Assembly (NCBI RefSeq): GCF_000149955.1
Contig: NC_030989.1
Coordinates: 3,109,839-3,173,838 of the forward strand
Source of the DNA: Fusarium oxysporum f. sp. lycopersici 4287
Lineage: Eukaryota; Ascomycota; Sordariomycetes; Hypocreales; Nectriaceae
Direction: 5' to 3'
DNA: 64,000 bases
Part shown: piece by piece, positions 54,092 to 64,000 of the stretch
Numbering within the stretch: position 1 is the first letter of the stretch
Layout of the letters: each line of letters opens with the position of its first letter
Translations under genes and position numbers: made by a program
Notes under the pieces: generated by a model
Seen by the model: the letters and a program-made list of their open reading frames with translations, nothing else
Databases searched by the model: none
Told to the model about the DNA's origin: nothing

Positions 54092-54847
54092 AAGGAACAG
54101 ATCGCATCGTGGTATTATTCCGTTTCTGAATAGAGAGTACGTACCGAATCAGGCTCCGAGTTTGAGGAAACAATGAAATGTTGTAATCGCTGCCTGAAAT
54201 GTGCATGTGCCCCGTAATCATGCATTCTATTAGGGGTCGGTCCACTCGGGACCCTGTCTGGCTGAGAATTTGGGACGGCTGAGCCTGCTTCTCCGCAGAT
54301 CCCTGTCCAACGTGCATAAGCTGAAGAATTTGATGTCATATCATGATCCAAGTAACGCTGGTAGATCAGAATTTTTAACAACCTTGGAATTTATCTATTT
54401 GGGAGAAATTTGCTGAACTCACAATCCAGAACCATAGACATGAATATTCACTTCTTGGCTTGACTTGTGAAAGAGCCTGCTCGAGCTGGACCCGAGAAAA
54501 AGAAAAGAGACTTGGATCGCATGGTACAACTAGGCGCCAAGCCCAATACTGTTCAGCGTGTCGGTTACACAGCATATGTGATGTTCGGAGGAAATGAGAC
54601 ATGTCGTATCTGTGTGTGGTGAAGCTGGCGCTTGCTCATTAACATCGCCAATCACAGTAACTGGCTGAGACCCGCCATTGCATTTGTTTTCGCCCTTCTC
54701 ATTGTACGGTAACAAGAGCCTTGTTTCCTGAATTACAAATACCCCGTGGGGAATCTACAAGAAGAAAAGAAAATTCAGAGTAGGTCAGAGGACTATGAGC
54801 AATACACTGAAACTTAACTCCCCTGATCCCCAGCTCATCTACCCAGC
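54092..54847. other. Intergenic, nothing recognised
   Basis: Between the HET and CorA-like genes on the same strand. No gene recognised. Confidence 0.45.
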
Positions 54848-56817
54848 ATGCGGCTACACGACTCACAGCTTGGAGACGCATACCAAGATAAGAAGAAGGA
54901 ACATATTAGACGTCTCCTTGGGGATCAGGATTGGAAAGGGTAAATATCACTTCATAAGAAAAACTAAGCAGCGCTGAAAATTACAGGCCTACGGAGCAAG
55001 GGCCTTATTTGGAGTATGTCAAGAGTCTATCAAAGAGATGGCCGCAGCTAGAGCTTTTAAACGATTTCATGGAAGTTGGGACTGTGCCTACACGCTGGCG
55101 CATCTTCCCTGGAGAGGAAAAGGACAAGAACGAGAAGCCGCGATATACATATCCTGAGACTCGTTTGTGACCCGACCTCTTTTGACATTTTAGTTTCTAA
55201 CTCGATATAGGAAAAGAAGCTGAACAACGTCGCCGGGCAACAAGAATGAATGTTGCTTTGCTTAAATTCCAGGAAGCAGGAAATATAGTCTTTGACCAGT
55301 ACCGTTTGGAAGATAACTCTACGGACGGTGATATTCAGACTGCCCACAAACATTTACGAAAAGCTATTTCCGATGCCAAGGAAGACCAATCAGTACAGAA
55401 CTTCAGTTTGTTTGTTGTGGAGGACCTTTCACGCGATGTGATTGAGATCTTGGGCTCAGGGTTGTCCATCGATCCACGGTTCTTCCGCGCTCACATCACA
55501 GACTACGTCTGGAACAATATTCGCGACCGATGGCGTGAGCCGTCAATACTTCAGATTGATGCCAAACGGCAGAGCTGGTTCCAGCTTCGCTTAATCCGCT
55601 CTCGCTATTTTGAGAATCAAAGCCAGCTGACGGAGGCCAAAAACCAAGTCAATAATTTTAATGTTATGCGACGCTTGGATGCAGACAGGAACCAGATCTT
55701 CTGGGATAAGGATCCAGATCCTACTATATGGGAAAGACTTAAAGCTGAAGCCATTCGAAATCAGAGTGAAGTGGATGAAAAACAGGATACAAGAGTGGAT
55801 GCAAAAGTTGGACATATGCGCAGTCGTTCTACGTTCTGGTTGAACGAAAAGTCCACTATCGGTAAGCATGTTGATTCGTGTAAGGGAAGCCTTGCTAACT
55901 ATAATCGAAAATCAGGTGTCCTTCTACTTGAACCAACTCCAGAAGCTGGGTATCCTCTTTGGCGTGGATATCCTAACTGGGGCGAAATACCGAAATTTGG
56001 AGTCAACGAGGACTCATTTGATGACCTCCAGATTCCGTCATCTTCGAGATCCAACACTACAGGAAAGTCAATGAGCTGGTTTGAAGACTACATATTATGG
56101 GCCCAGAAGACCGCCAACTTCGCAAAGCCCTTGGATGATGCTAATGAACAACTTGCCATTCCGATTCAGTGCTTGCTGCACTTGGTGTGTGGCGAGTGGC
56201 TCACGTTCTCTGACTATCTTAACGCCCGGCTCAACCAGATTGACTGGGGAATTGTGAACCCTTCATTCTTTCCTGAGTCCGGAGGCACTGATCATCAAAA
56301 ACAGAGTCTGAGGAAGCTTCACTTCTGGCGACGATGGGTACCCCAAGCACGAGATATGCTTCAAGCAACTATGAGCCAAGTCATTGATGACAAAGGGAGC
56401 AAAGTTGCCAAATACTTTGAGCTCTACAACGATGATTTGGAGATTATTAAGAAACGCTTAGAGGACTACGAAACACGGATCGACCGTCTCAGCACGGTTG
56501 TCAACTCGACGATCAGCCTTACTGATGCCAGCAACACATCAAGGCTCACCATACTGGCATCATTCTTCATTCCACCGAGCCTGGTGGCCACATTGTTGTC
56601 CATGAATATGGATCCACTCATTGGACTTGGTAATGCGCTGAAATGGTGGGCGGTGGCGTCTGTCGTGGCTGTCACGATTCTTTTCGCTATAGGTTATCTG
56701 TTGAAGACCAGGAAGGCGGAAAGTTTGAAAAAGAACTTGTCAATCACGAAACTTGTTTCGAAGTTGGAAGGACGATGGAAGAGTAAGACAGGGAATAGAA
56801 CGGAAGACGCAGTATGA
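54848..56817 (+). CDS. CorA-like membrane protein
   Basis: Exons 54848-54939, 54987-55162, 55211-55861 and 55916-56817 give 606 residues. The third intron (54 nt, GTAAGC donor, GCTAAC branch, CAG acceptor) has no stop and keeps frame, so retention would yield an 18-residue insertion. The long N-terminal part is soluble and charged (WKGPTEQGPYLEYVKSLSK near the start, AEQRRRATRMNVALLKFQE). A coiled helix (YFELYNDDLEIIKKRLEDYE) precedes two C-terminal membrane helices (TILASFFIPPSLVATLLSMN, WWAVASVVAVTILFAIGYLL). The first ends in SMNMD, where CorA magnesium channels have GMN. This is the layout of the fungal CorA-like family, often found in accessory and incompatibility-rich regions. Ion transport is unproven. 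The first exon is less certain than the rest. Confidence 0.75.
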
Positions 56818-59093
56818 GTACCGAGTGGTTGACTCTGTGAGTATAAAGAATACACAACGATATTCCCCTTAGATTGGCTACATCTCTTGGTCATAGCTAG
56901 CAGAGACTAAGAAGAGTTATGACGGACTATATTATCTAGTCCGCTATGTTGAAGAAACCAAGACTATCTGTTGTAAGATTAGCCTCTTCTGAGCTCCACC
57001 AGAATTGAGGCCTGCCATGCAAAAAACCTCGTATCATGCACGCCAAGCTGCAAAGAGGGAATTGAACAGCCAACATGCATCACTAGCGGTGATATGCAGT
57101 GCATACAGATTTGCAGATACAAACCCGACGAGTGGTAAATCAGTGCTTAGCTCGCTACCATACATGGTTCAATATTATCTTCGTCGTGACTTTAGGGAAG
57201 TCAGTTTTCCCTTTTTTAATAATTTGCAAAGGATATTATATCATAGGACTGTGGTCATAAATTTCATTTCGCCAGCTGAATTGGCGTTGTCGACCTGGAT
57301 TATGCCGGATGACGAATACCAATATTGAAGCCAGATTTTCTTGGGGATATCTAAATTTTGATTCTACGGGTAGTGAGCATATGAACGCCTTCAAGCAAGC
57401 CATTGGCAGAGTTTGAGTCGCGAACACATCCCCCACTACTAGTAGAAGCATTCCTGGTTCCATATCGTCAGGTTTCGCAGTACTAAATGGCCCAGTTATT
57501 GAAGGGAAAGCCGCTCTGCCACCTGAACTTAAGAAAAGACTAAGTATCGGCGTAGTGTCTCCGCGGGGTAGTCAGGATGGGACATAGAAAAGGGTAAGAT
57601 GATTTAAATACCGGAGTCAACAAAAGAGGATGTTATGATGGTTCCAACTGCTGAATAATTGCCATTGAATGATCGCAGTTCAGTTACGCTCGAAGGCTCT
57701 CGCAAGATCCCCAAGCACTAAAACGAATACAAAAATTAGTAAAGAGTGATCTAGTCCATTAACCTGCGGGAATTTCCCAGGGCTATCAGGCATCTCGATT
57801 ATTAAGATAGATCCATGGATATTTTAGTAGACTTGAATGGTAATTTGGAAGCTCTGAGTAGCTAGAAATTCCGTACGAAGACCCGGTGGTTAAGATAAGG
57901 TTCAGCCTCAACGTTTATAGTTCAACCAAGAAAACATATCATTTTCGGTCTTGGCAGCGCTACTCTATTAGTCATGCCTGTCGCATTCATCTCCATGGGA
58001 TTATATAGTAAAGCACTTATGCACTGAACTAATACAATATGGTGTATTGCCTAGATTTACCTTGCGAGATATTAGTAGTGTCACACAATAGTTGTTAGTG
58101 TTAGTGATCAGTATATTGTGTCGAGAATCTTTTGGAATCATGTGGTTTACCTCTATGTAGAGCGTAACCTGCCGGCTGAATCACTGTATAAGGATAATAT
58201 TTTGACATTGGAGTAATCTTTTGGTTAGATTGATAAAGTTTGGGGGACAGATAAAATTTGAGCAAACGCAATACATGATTCTTTTGCTGTTCTATCGCCA
58301 ATAGCTAATGATGTATGTCGCAACAGAAAGCAACCAAATATACTATTGGGCCACCAAACCCTGCCGGTGTGATGAAGACTTTTTGTTGGTGGTCTATGCA
58401 CAGCGGCAAACTGCTTCTCAATCAGCACCGCCCTCAAAGTCAAGCAAGGTGCACCATGCACTGAAACAAATCGAGAGTGGCCCAAGCGTCGGCCAAGAGT
58501 CACTACCGCCCTGCAAACATAAGCAGCGCGAGAAATCAAAAGAGAGAGGACAAACAAATGAGGGAGGCTGTATGGAAAAAGATGGTTCTGTGGGGGGAAT
58601 TACCTAGAGTTTATCTCAATCAGGAACCGCAGCTTTTTGCACGCCTAACGGTTACATATGTCTACGTCTATAAACCTCCAGACAATTATATGACCAGTCG
58701 GCGAAAATCGACCAGTAGGAAAATAAAGTCTTAGTAACAGAAATCGTCGGGGAGTAGACAAAGTTATTGACTCAGTCCGGCCTGACTTGAACGGGATTCA
58801 TGGACCAACAAAGCGCGCAAACATTCAAACGGGGGATGATAGGCTGATCCACTAAAACGACAAATACTGGTCCTTGGTAGACTTTGCGAGCGAAGGATGA
58901 CCCCAATCAAAGCAATCTTACGAGCAACCTAAAAACACCTTCCGGTGACTCAACCGGCAATAAACCTTGGTACTATCAGTTATAAGAGAGGATGTTGGGC
59001 CGGTCTCAGAACTGGATTTCGAACAGACTTGGATCATTCAACACCGACACTTCAGCTTTTCCATCCTCGCCACAATAACTATCCCGATTCACA
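56818..59093. other. 2.3-kb gene-poor region
   Basis: AT-rich DNA without recognisable genes, RNAs or repeats with clear ends. Frames of about 100 codons at 57005-57328 (plus) and 58225-58607 (both strands) lack conserved features. It may hold decayed sequence, but nothing could be identified. Confidence 0.5.
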
Positions 59094-61356
59094 ATGTCTC
59101 CCGAAACCAAGCTCTACAGGCATCGCTGCACGGGTCACTGTCCTGGCAGGTGGTCCAAGTTCCCGACCAACGAAGAAGAATATGACGACACAGAAAAGAC
59201 CGTTTCCAAGGATCCAATCGTTCACCGGCACGTTTTCAGTGACCATAAGTGGGTGACTGACTCTTTTACCATTAATAGTCCCGCCATGCAAGGAGTGCTC
59301 TCGACCGTCCTGGCAAAATACCAAGACCTTGATCTTGAGCTCGAGAAATGGACTTTCAAACCACCGTTCATGCCTCTGGTCCACCGGTGGGATCGTCTTC
59401 TGTCTCTCTGTGATGCTACAGACAAAGACCTTGTACCAGAAGCTTCGACTCAACTCCTAGAATTCCTGACTCCGATCCTAGCCCCCAAGGTTGACGCACT
59501 TGTGAAGACGCGCAAGACTGGAAACGTCATGTTCGCGGACCTGTGGCAGATCTTTGCTCCACATGAATTTGTGATCACCAAATTCTACGGCGTCGATGCT
59601 GTATGCCGCGTCACGAAATACAAACTCGTGGAGCCAAGCTGCTCACCGCCGTACTGGGAGGTTTATCTGGAGTATCTTGACTGGAATGGTAATCGTTGTG
59701 GCTATTCGAACACCATGATTATCATACCAGAATTCGCTGCCTATCGACGAGTCACCTCGCTACCTGCCTACCCCTTGCCTTTCCACAATTCCCCTTCCAA
59801 GATTCGACAGCAGATGATCGAACGAGGCCGAAAGTTTGAAGCCCTGCGTGGCTATCATTTCCAAGCCTGTTCTGGAACAAAGATTTTATTGCCTCCTGCA
59901 AAATCAGAGGAGCGGCCGGTCGGAAGACTCATGCGAGTTTGTTTATTAAGTTTAGCTAACTCGTGGCGTAGGTCTCTGGTCGGGTCATCGTTGACGCTCA
60001 CGCTTACTACTTGACAAACGATATAGTGAAGCCCGATCTCGCTTCCTTAACCGGGGACGACCCACCCAAGAAACAAGACGAGGATGAGAAATCAGATAAG
60101 AATAAATCTAAACGTCGTGGCTGTGATGGCTGGGGCTGCGACGATGGCTCCTGCGACTTCTGCCGCGACGAGGGCGAGGACGACAATGATGGCACAGATA
60201 CTCCCGAGGAGCGCGATATACCGGTGGTGGAAGGTAATACAGAAATGACGGTAAAAGCACCAAACGACACTGCAGGACGCTCTGAGACTCTTGAGAACCT
60301 CACTGATGACATGTGTCTTGTTGCGACACCGTGGTTGAAAGGCTTTGACCTCAAGACCAAGGAATGGGGTAAGTTGTCCTCACTTCGATTTCGACTCACT
60401 TAAAAGCTGACCATGCCAAAAAGCCCAGTTCTATGTAGATGAACTAACTCCTGTGGTGTGGAATGATGCCGCATTCAACCATCTAGTGCTTCCGGGCACA
60501 GAGAAGCAGCTTGCTTGGGAGTTTGTGGAGAACAAGGCTCTCGCCAATAGCTTTGACGACTTTATCCAAGACAAGGGTAAGTTACCTCAATTAGCAAACT
60601 CGAGCAACATCTGACATTCGCAGGTCGTGGTATTATCATTCTCATGTTTGGTCCACCTGGTGTAGGAAAGACCTATACCGCAGAAGCAGGTAAGTTGAAT
60701 TTGCCAGCGAGGCGGCTTAGATTGACTGACACATTATGTAGTTGCTGAGAAGGCGCGTGTGCCGCTGTACTCCATGAGTGCTGGAGATCTCGGAACGGTA
60801 CCGAAGGAGGTTGAGCTTGCACTGGAACGAGCACTCACGCTGTGTGGCCTCTGGAATGCTATGCTCCTCCTCGACGAAGCCGACGTGTTCCTAGGTGCTC
60901 GCACCAATAGCGACTTAGCCAGGAACGAGCTTGTAGCTGGTAAGAACCATAACTTCCTACTCTTCCTTTACGCCCATGCTAATAAACACAGTATTCCTCA
61001 CCAAGCTAGAGTACTACACAGGAGTCTGCTTCCTCACGACCAATCGAACAGCCAGTATCGACACGGCCTTCCAGTCCCGCGTGGATCTCTTCCTTCCATA
61101 CAAGGACTTGACATTTGAAGCTCGGAAGAAGGTCTGGCAGAACTTCATCAATCGGGCTGGGGGCACTCAAGTTGAGATTCCAGACGAGGAGATGAACAAG
61201 CTGGCTGAGATGAAGCTGAATGGCCGTGAGATCAAGAACTTGATCAAGAGCGCTCATCTACTTGGTCTCAAGAATGGAGGTGTCATTCAGGTAGACCGGC
61301 TCTTGATGCTGGCTCAGAACCGGGTTGCTGCTCTTGGGGAATTGAAGAACAACTGA
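59094..61356 (+). CDS. AAA+ ATPase with DUF7025-like N-terminal region
   Basis: Six exons (59094-59936, 59972-60368, 60424-60576, 60624-60689, 60742-60939, 60992-61356) give 673 residues. Introns 2-5 are 47-55 nt; intron 1 appears to be only 35 nt (GTTTGT donor, GCTAAC branch, TAG acceptor), and splicing it yields VSGRVIVDAHAYYLTN. The N-terminal half resembles the DUF7025 region common before fungal AAA domains (YLEYLDWNGNRCGYS). A Lys/Asp-rich segment with CDGWGCDDGSCDFC follows. The ATPase core has Walker A GPPGVGKT (about 474-481), Walker B LLLDEADVF (about 530), sensor 1 FLTTNR and arginines in FQSRVDLFL. It probably remodels a protein complex; partners are unknown. Confidence 0.87.
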
Positions 61357-62493
61357 GAAGGGCGATACATCGTGATACCCAGTCGAGTGAAAAGTAGAGA
61401 GCATTTTCTTCATCGCGATGGTGCATGAAAACAAAAATGGCAGTGCTTGGATAGATGAACTTCAGAGCACCAAGTATATCCATAGATAGATAGCCTTGAT
61501 ACACCGCAAATACCAAAATGTTGTAGTCAAAAGCCACACGGACACGAAGTTGTGATTTCTGGTCCCGTGAACCCCCAACGGGCAGGAATGGTATTCATCA
61601 TTCATCTAGGCTTGCAACCATTGCTGGGGTCTATTTCTCTTGGCGCTGACAATTGTTACTCAAAGGTGATGGTATCTGTTCATTAGCATCCTGCTTGAAG
61701 CTTTCCATCCTTGTATCTTTATACTAAACCCCTTTCATCTTGTTCATTGAGATGTGATTGATGGCATTATTGTGACCGAAGGTTGCTAGCCGAGGTGATC
61801 GGGGACTAGGGCGCGTTGGTACCTTGGGTCTTGACATATGCAATGGAACCACCTCCCGCTTGACCGTAACCCCCAACCCCCAACTCCATTACCATATTAG
61901 ACTAGCCACAACATTAGATGAGGAAAAGTAAATAGTCATCTGGTGTCGCCCTTGGGCTTTGGGTCCCTTGAGAAAATCCATGGGCGATGAAAAAGGACAG
62001 ATCAAGTGAACATTACAACATTATGTATAACATATCAAGTCAATTGATGAGATTTCTGTTCGCAATCGCAGAAGATCTCCTCAATAGATAAGATAAAGAA
62101 TACGAAATCTTTCCACAATTTAAGCATACCATTCCCTTCAGGGTTTTCCGTTCGTTAGCACTGCTACATACCCCAATAAGGTCCGAGCCGATCATTGTTT
62201 ATCTTTAACCGTAATTTGACGGCGAAACAAATTCCACCACTTATAAACACCCAGTGATCTGCGCCGTTTGATCAAGAGCCCCTCTCGTTTGATCATTGGT
62301 GCTAATTGTCAAGCCCGACAGGGGTTCCCCGCAAACACCCCGGAATTAAGCAGTACTTTAATCCTAACCGAGCTCGGGGTTCTTGATGTAAAGAGAAAAA
62401 AGCGCAGATGATCTTGAATACATATACCGTGCCAAAGACCATGTTTGTGCCATTTACATCTCAGTTCCTTCTCATTCTTGTTCAACTGCCAAG
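61357..62493. other. Intergenic, promoter of pectate lyase
   Basis: A 1.1-kb non-coding stretch. TATAAA occurs at 62242-62247, about 250 bp upstream of the pectate lyase ATG, and a CT-rich tract lies directly before the start. No gene recognised. Confidence 0.45.
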
Positions 62494-63657
62494 ATGAAGC
62501 TGTCCTCGGTTCTCTGCGGTGTCTTTGCGACTCTCACTGTTGCGTTTCCCAAGGAATACCTCAGTCTCGCGACTTGGGGTGTTGAGGGTTATGCGAAGGA
62601 CAATCCCATTGGCATTACCACTGGTGGCAAGGGTGGAAAGACTGTTACTGTTACTACTGCCGAGGAGCTTGTCGCTGCTGTCAAGGGTACTGAGCCTAAG
62701 ATCGTGAAGCTCAAGGGCAAAGTTACTCTCCCTTCTCGCCTCAAAGTCGGATCCAACACTTCTCTCATTGGTGTTGGATTGACCGCTCATATCACTGGTG
62801 CTGGAGTCGATGTTTATCATGGAGACAATGTCATTCTGCAGAACTTGAAGATCACCCATATTTTGGATAATGATTGCATCACTATCCGAAACAGCACTCG
62901 CGTCTGGGTTGATCACAACGAGTTTTCTTCTGATATTAACCAAGGCCCTGATCACTACGTAAGTCCCGTGCAAGCTGCCAACTGCCAAGTGTTTAGCTGA
63001 CCTCTTTTTCCAGGATGGACAAGTCGATATTATCCGTGCCTCGGACTGGATCACTGTCTCATGGAACTACTTCCACGACCACTGGAAGTCTTCCCTCGTT
63101 GGCAACGACGCTACCTTCCGCGACCTCGACTTCGGCCACCTCCACGTCACATACCATCACAACTACTGGCGCAACATGGGAACCCGTGGTCCCGCTGGTC
63201 GCTTTGGCCACCAGCATGTGTACAACAACCTCTACGAGGACTTCCTGTACCAAGCTATCCACAGTCGATCTGATAACCAGGTATGTCTGGCGCAGGCCAA
63301 TTGTGAAACTTTGACTAATTGAAAAAGGTTCTTGTTGAGGGCAACGTTTTCCGAGGTAACACCAGTGAGGCTCTGAGCACTTACGGTCTTGTCATCCCCA
63401 TGGATTCTCCCAACACTTGCACTTGTGGTGACGAGGAGCTTGATGGCTATGCGAACCTTGGAGCCAGTATGTATACTTCTTCTACCATTCAAGATCTTAC
63501 GACTGACTATTAAACAGAGAACGATTGGGGTAAGGCTGGAGTTAACATTACACAGAAGGGTAACTTCTACAAGGCTGATTACAAGTACAAGTTGACTCCC
63601 CTCAAGCTTGTCCCTACTGTGGCCAAACTTGGAGCTGGTGTTGGTAGAATCTGGTAA
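62494..63657 (+). CDS. Secreted pectate lyase, polysaccharide lyase family 1
   Basis: Exons 62494-62958, 63014-63280, 63328-63466 and 63518-63657 give 336 residues; introns are 55, 47 and 51 nt with GTAAGT or GTATGT donors. A 17-18 residue signal peptide (MKLSSVLCGVFATLTVA) leads into a right-handed parallel beta-helix of the PL1 fold: NTSLIGVGLTAHITG, NVILQNLKITH, STRVWVDHNEF and WITVSWNYFHDHWKSSLVG. The calcium-site acidic residues lie in DNDCIT and the DHNEF turn, and the catalytic Arg region is RGPAGRFGHQH. The last exon ends GAKNDWGKAGVNITQKG. It cleaves polygalacturonate by beta-elimination outside the cell, a plant cell wall activity. A four-base-shifted alternative donor (GTATAC) near 63471 would break the frame. 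Confidence 0.93.
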
Positions 63658-64000
63658 TATGGTAGCTTAAGCCTCTTACCATTTACTTATTAATACGATT
63701 CATGCTGCTTTATTGCAGCCTTTTGGTTCTTGACTCATGTCCATGCCATGTTAAATATTTTGAACCTCAGATGTTATAAAAAGTCTTACCGGGTACTAGC
63801 AACGGGCCCCATGAGATGCTGGATAGATTTGACGGGGCTATCAGAGTAACCCTACAGGTATGGCTGAATTCTCATCTCTGAATGCAACATGGAATTTCAA
63901 AATTAGTTACCAATTTTCAAATATCAATGACGGGTTTTCTCGCAGATAGATCTCAGTTACATAGATCGACGATCCGGGTTTCGTCTTACATTCTCCATAT
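63658..64000. other. 3' flank of pectate lyase to window end
   Basis: AT-rich 3' flank. Nothing recognised. Confidence 0.4.

Noticed and set aside
57005..57328. 107-codon frame as a gene
   Set aside because: No signal peptide, motif or recognisable composition; lies in AT-rich gene-poor DNA with other chance frames.
58225..58607. Overlapping frames on both strands of about 100-110 codons
   Set aside because: Mutual shadows without conserved features; low-complexity Lys/Arg/Gln runs.

Overview
The window reads as nuclear DNA of a filamentous ascomycete, most likely a Fusarium-type member of the Hypocreales. Genes carry short introns of about 47 to 60 nt. There are four Zn2Cys6 transcription factor loci, secreted hydrolases, and HET and HeLo domain proteins of the kind used in fungal self/non-self recognition. 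No species-specific marker was identified, so the genus is an impression from gene content and sequence style.

Left part (1-20 kb), decayed and catabolic. A broken flavin monooxygenase lies at the edge. Next is a Zn2Cys6 factor split by a 0.66 kb retroposon-like insertion with a 13-bp target duplication. Then come a secreted alpha/beta hydrolase, a 6-cysteine secreted-protein gene with one nonsense codon, an SDR, a tannase/feruloyl esterase, a nitrilase pseudogene, a secreted epoxide-hydrolase-like protein, two divergent Zn2Cys6 factors and a sugar/quinate-type MFS transporter. Together these look like an eroding set for using plant esters, nitriles or aromatics. The transporter's upstream region has an unusual CCGCGG cluster and a perfect hairpin.

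Middle part (21-32 kb), mobile elements. An alpha/beta hydrolase is followed by a degenerate non-LTR retrotransposon whose reverse transcriptase frame runs into another protein remnant. Then a fourth Zn2Cys6 gene is interrupted by a 759-bp hAT-like element with 8-bp target duplications. Removing either insertion restores a continuous reading frame, so both insertions look recent. A secreted aspartyl protease follows, with four PacC-type sites upstream.

Right part (33-64 kb), signalling, cell death and housekeeping. The most interesting locus is a divergent pair: a HeLo-domain pseudokinase (MLKL-like architecture) and a protein kinase fused to ankyrin repeats (RIPK4/ANKK1-like architecture), sharing a 244-bp promoter. 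Downstream are an ArsB/CitT-like permease, an orphan membrane protein, an UNC93-like MFS protein, a DUF4185-like protein, a histidine acid phosphatase, an AMID-like flavoprotein, a HET-domain protein, a CorA-like membrane protein, an AAA ATPase and a secreted pectate lyase. Exon joins were derived by hand from splice signals and frame continuity. Every joined CDS totals a multiple of three.
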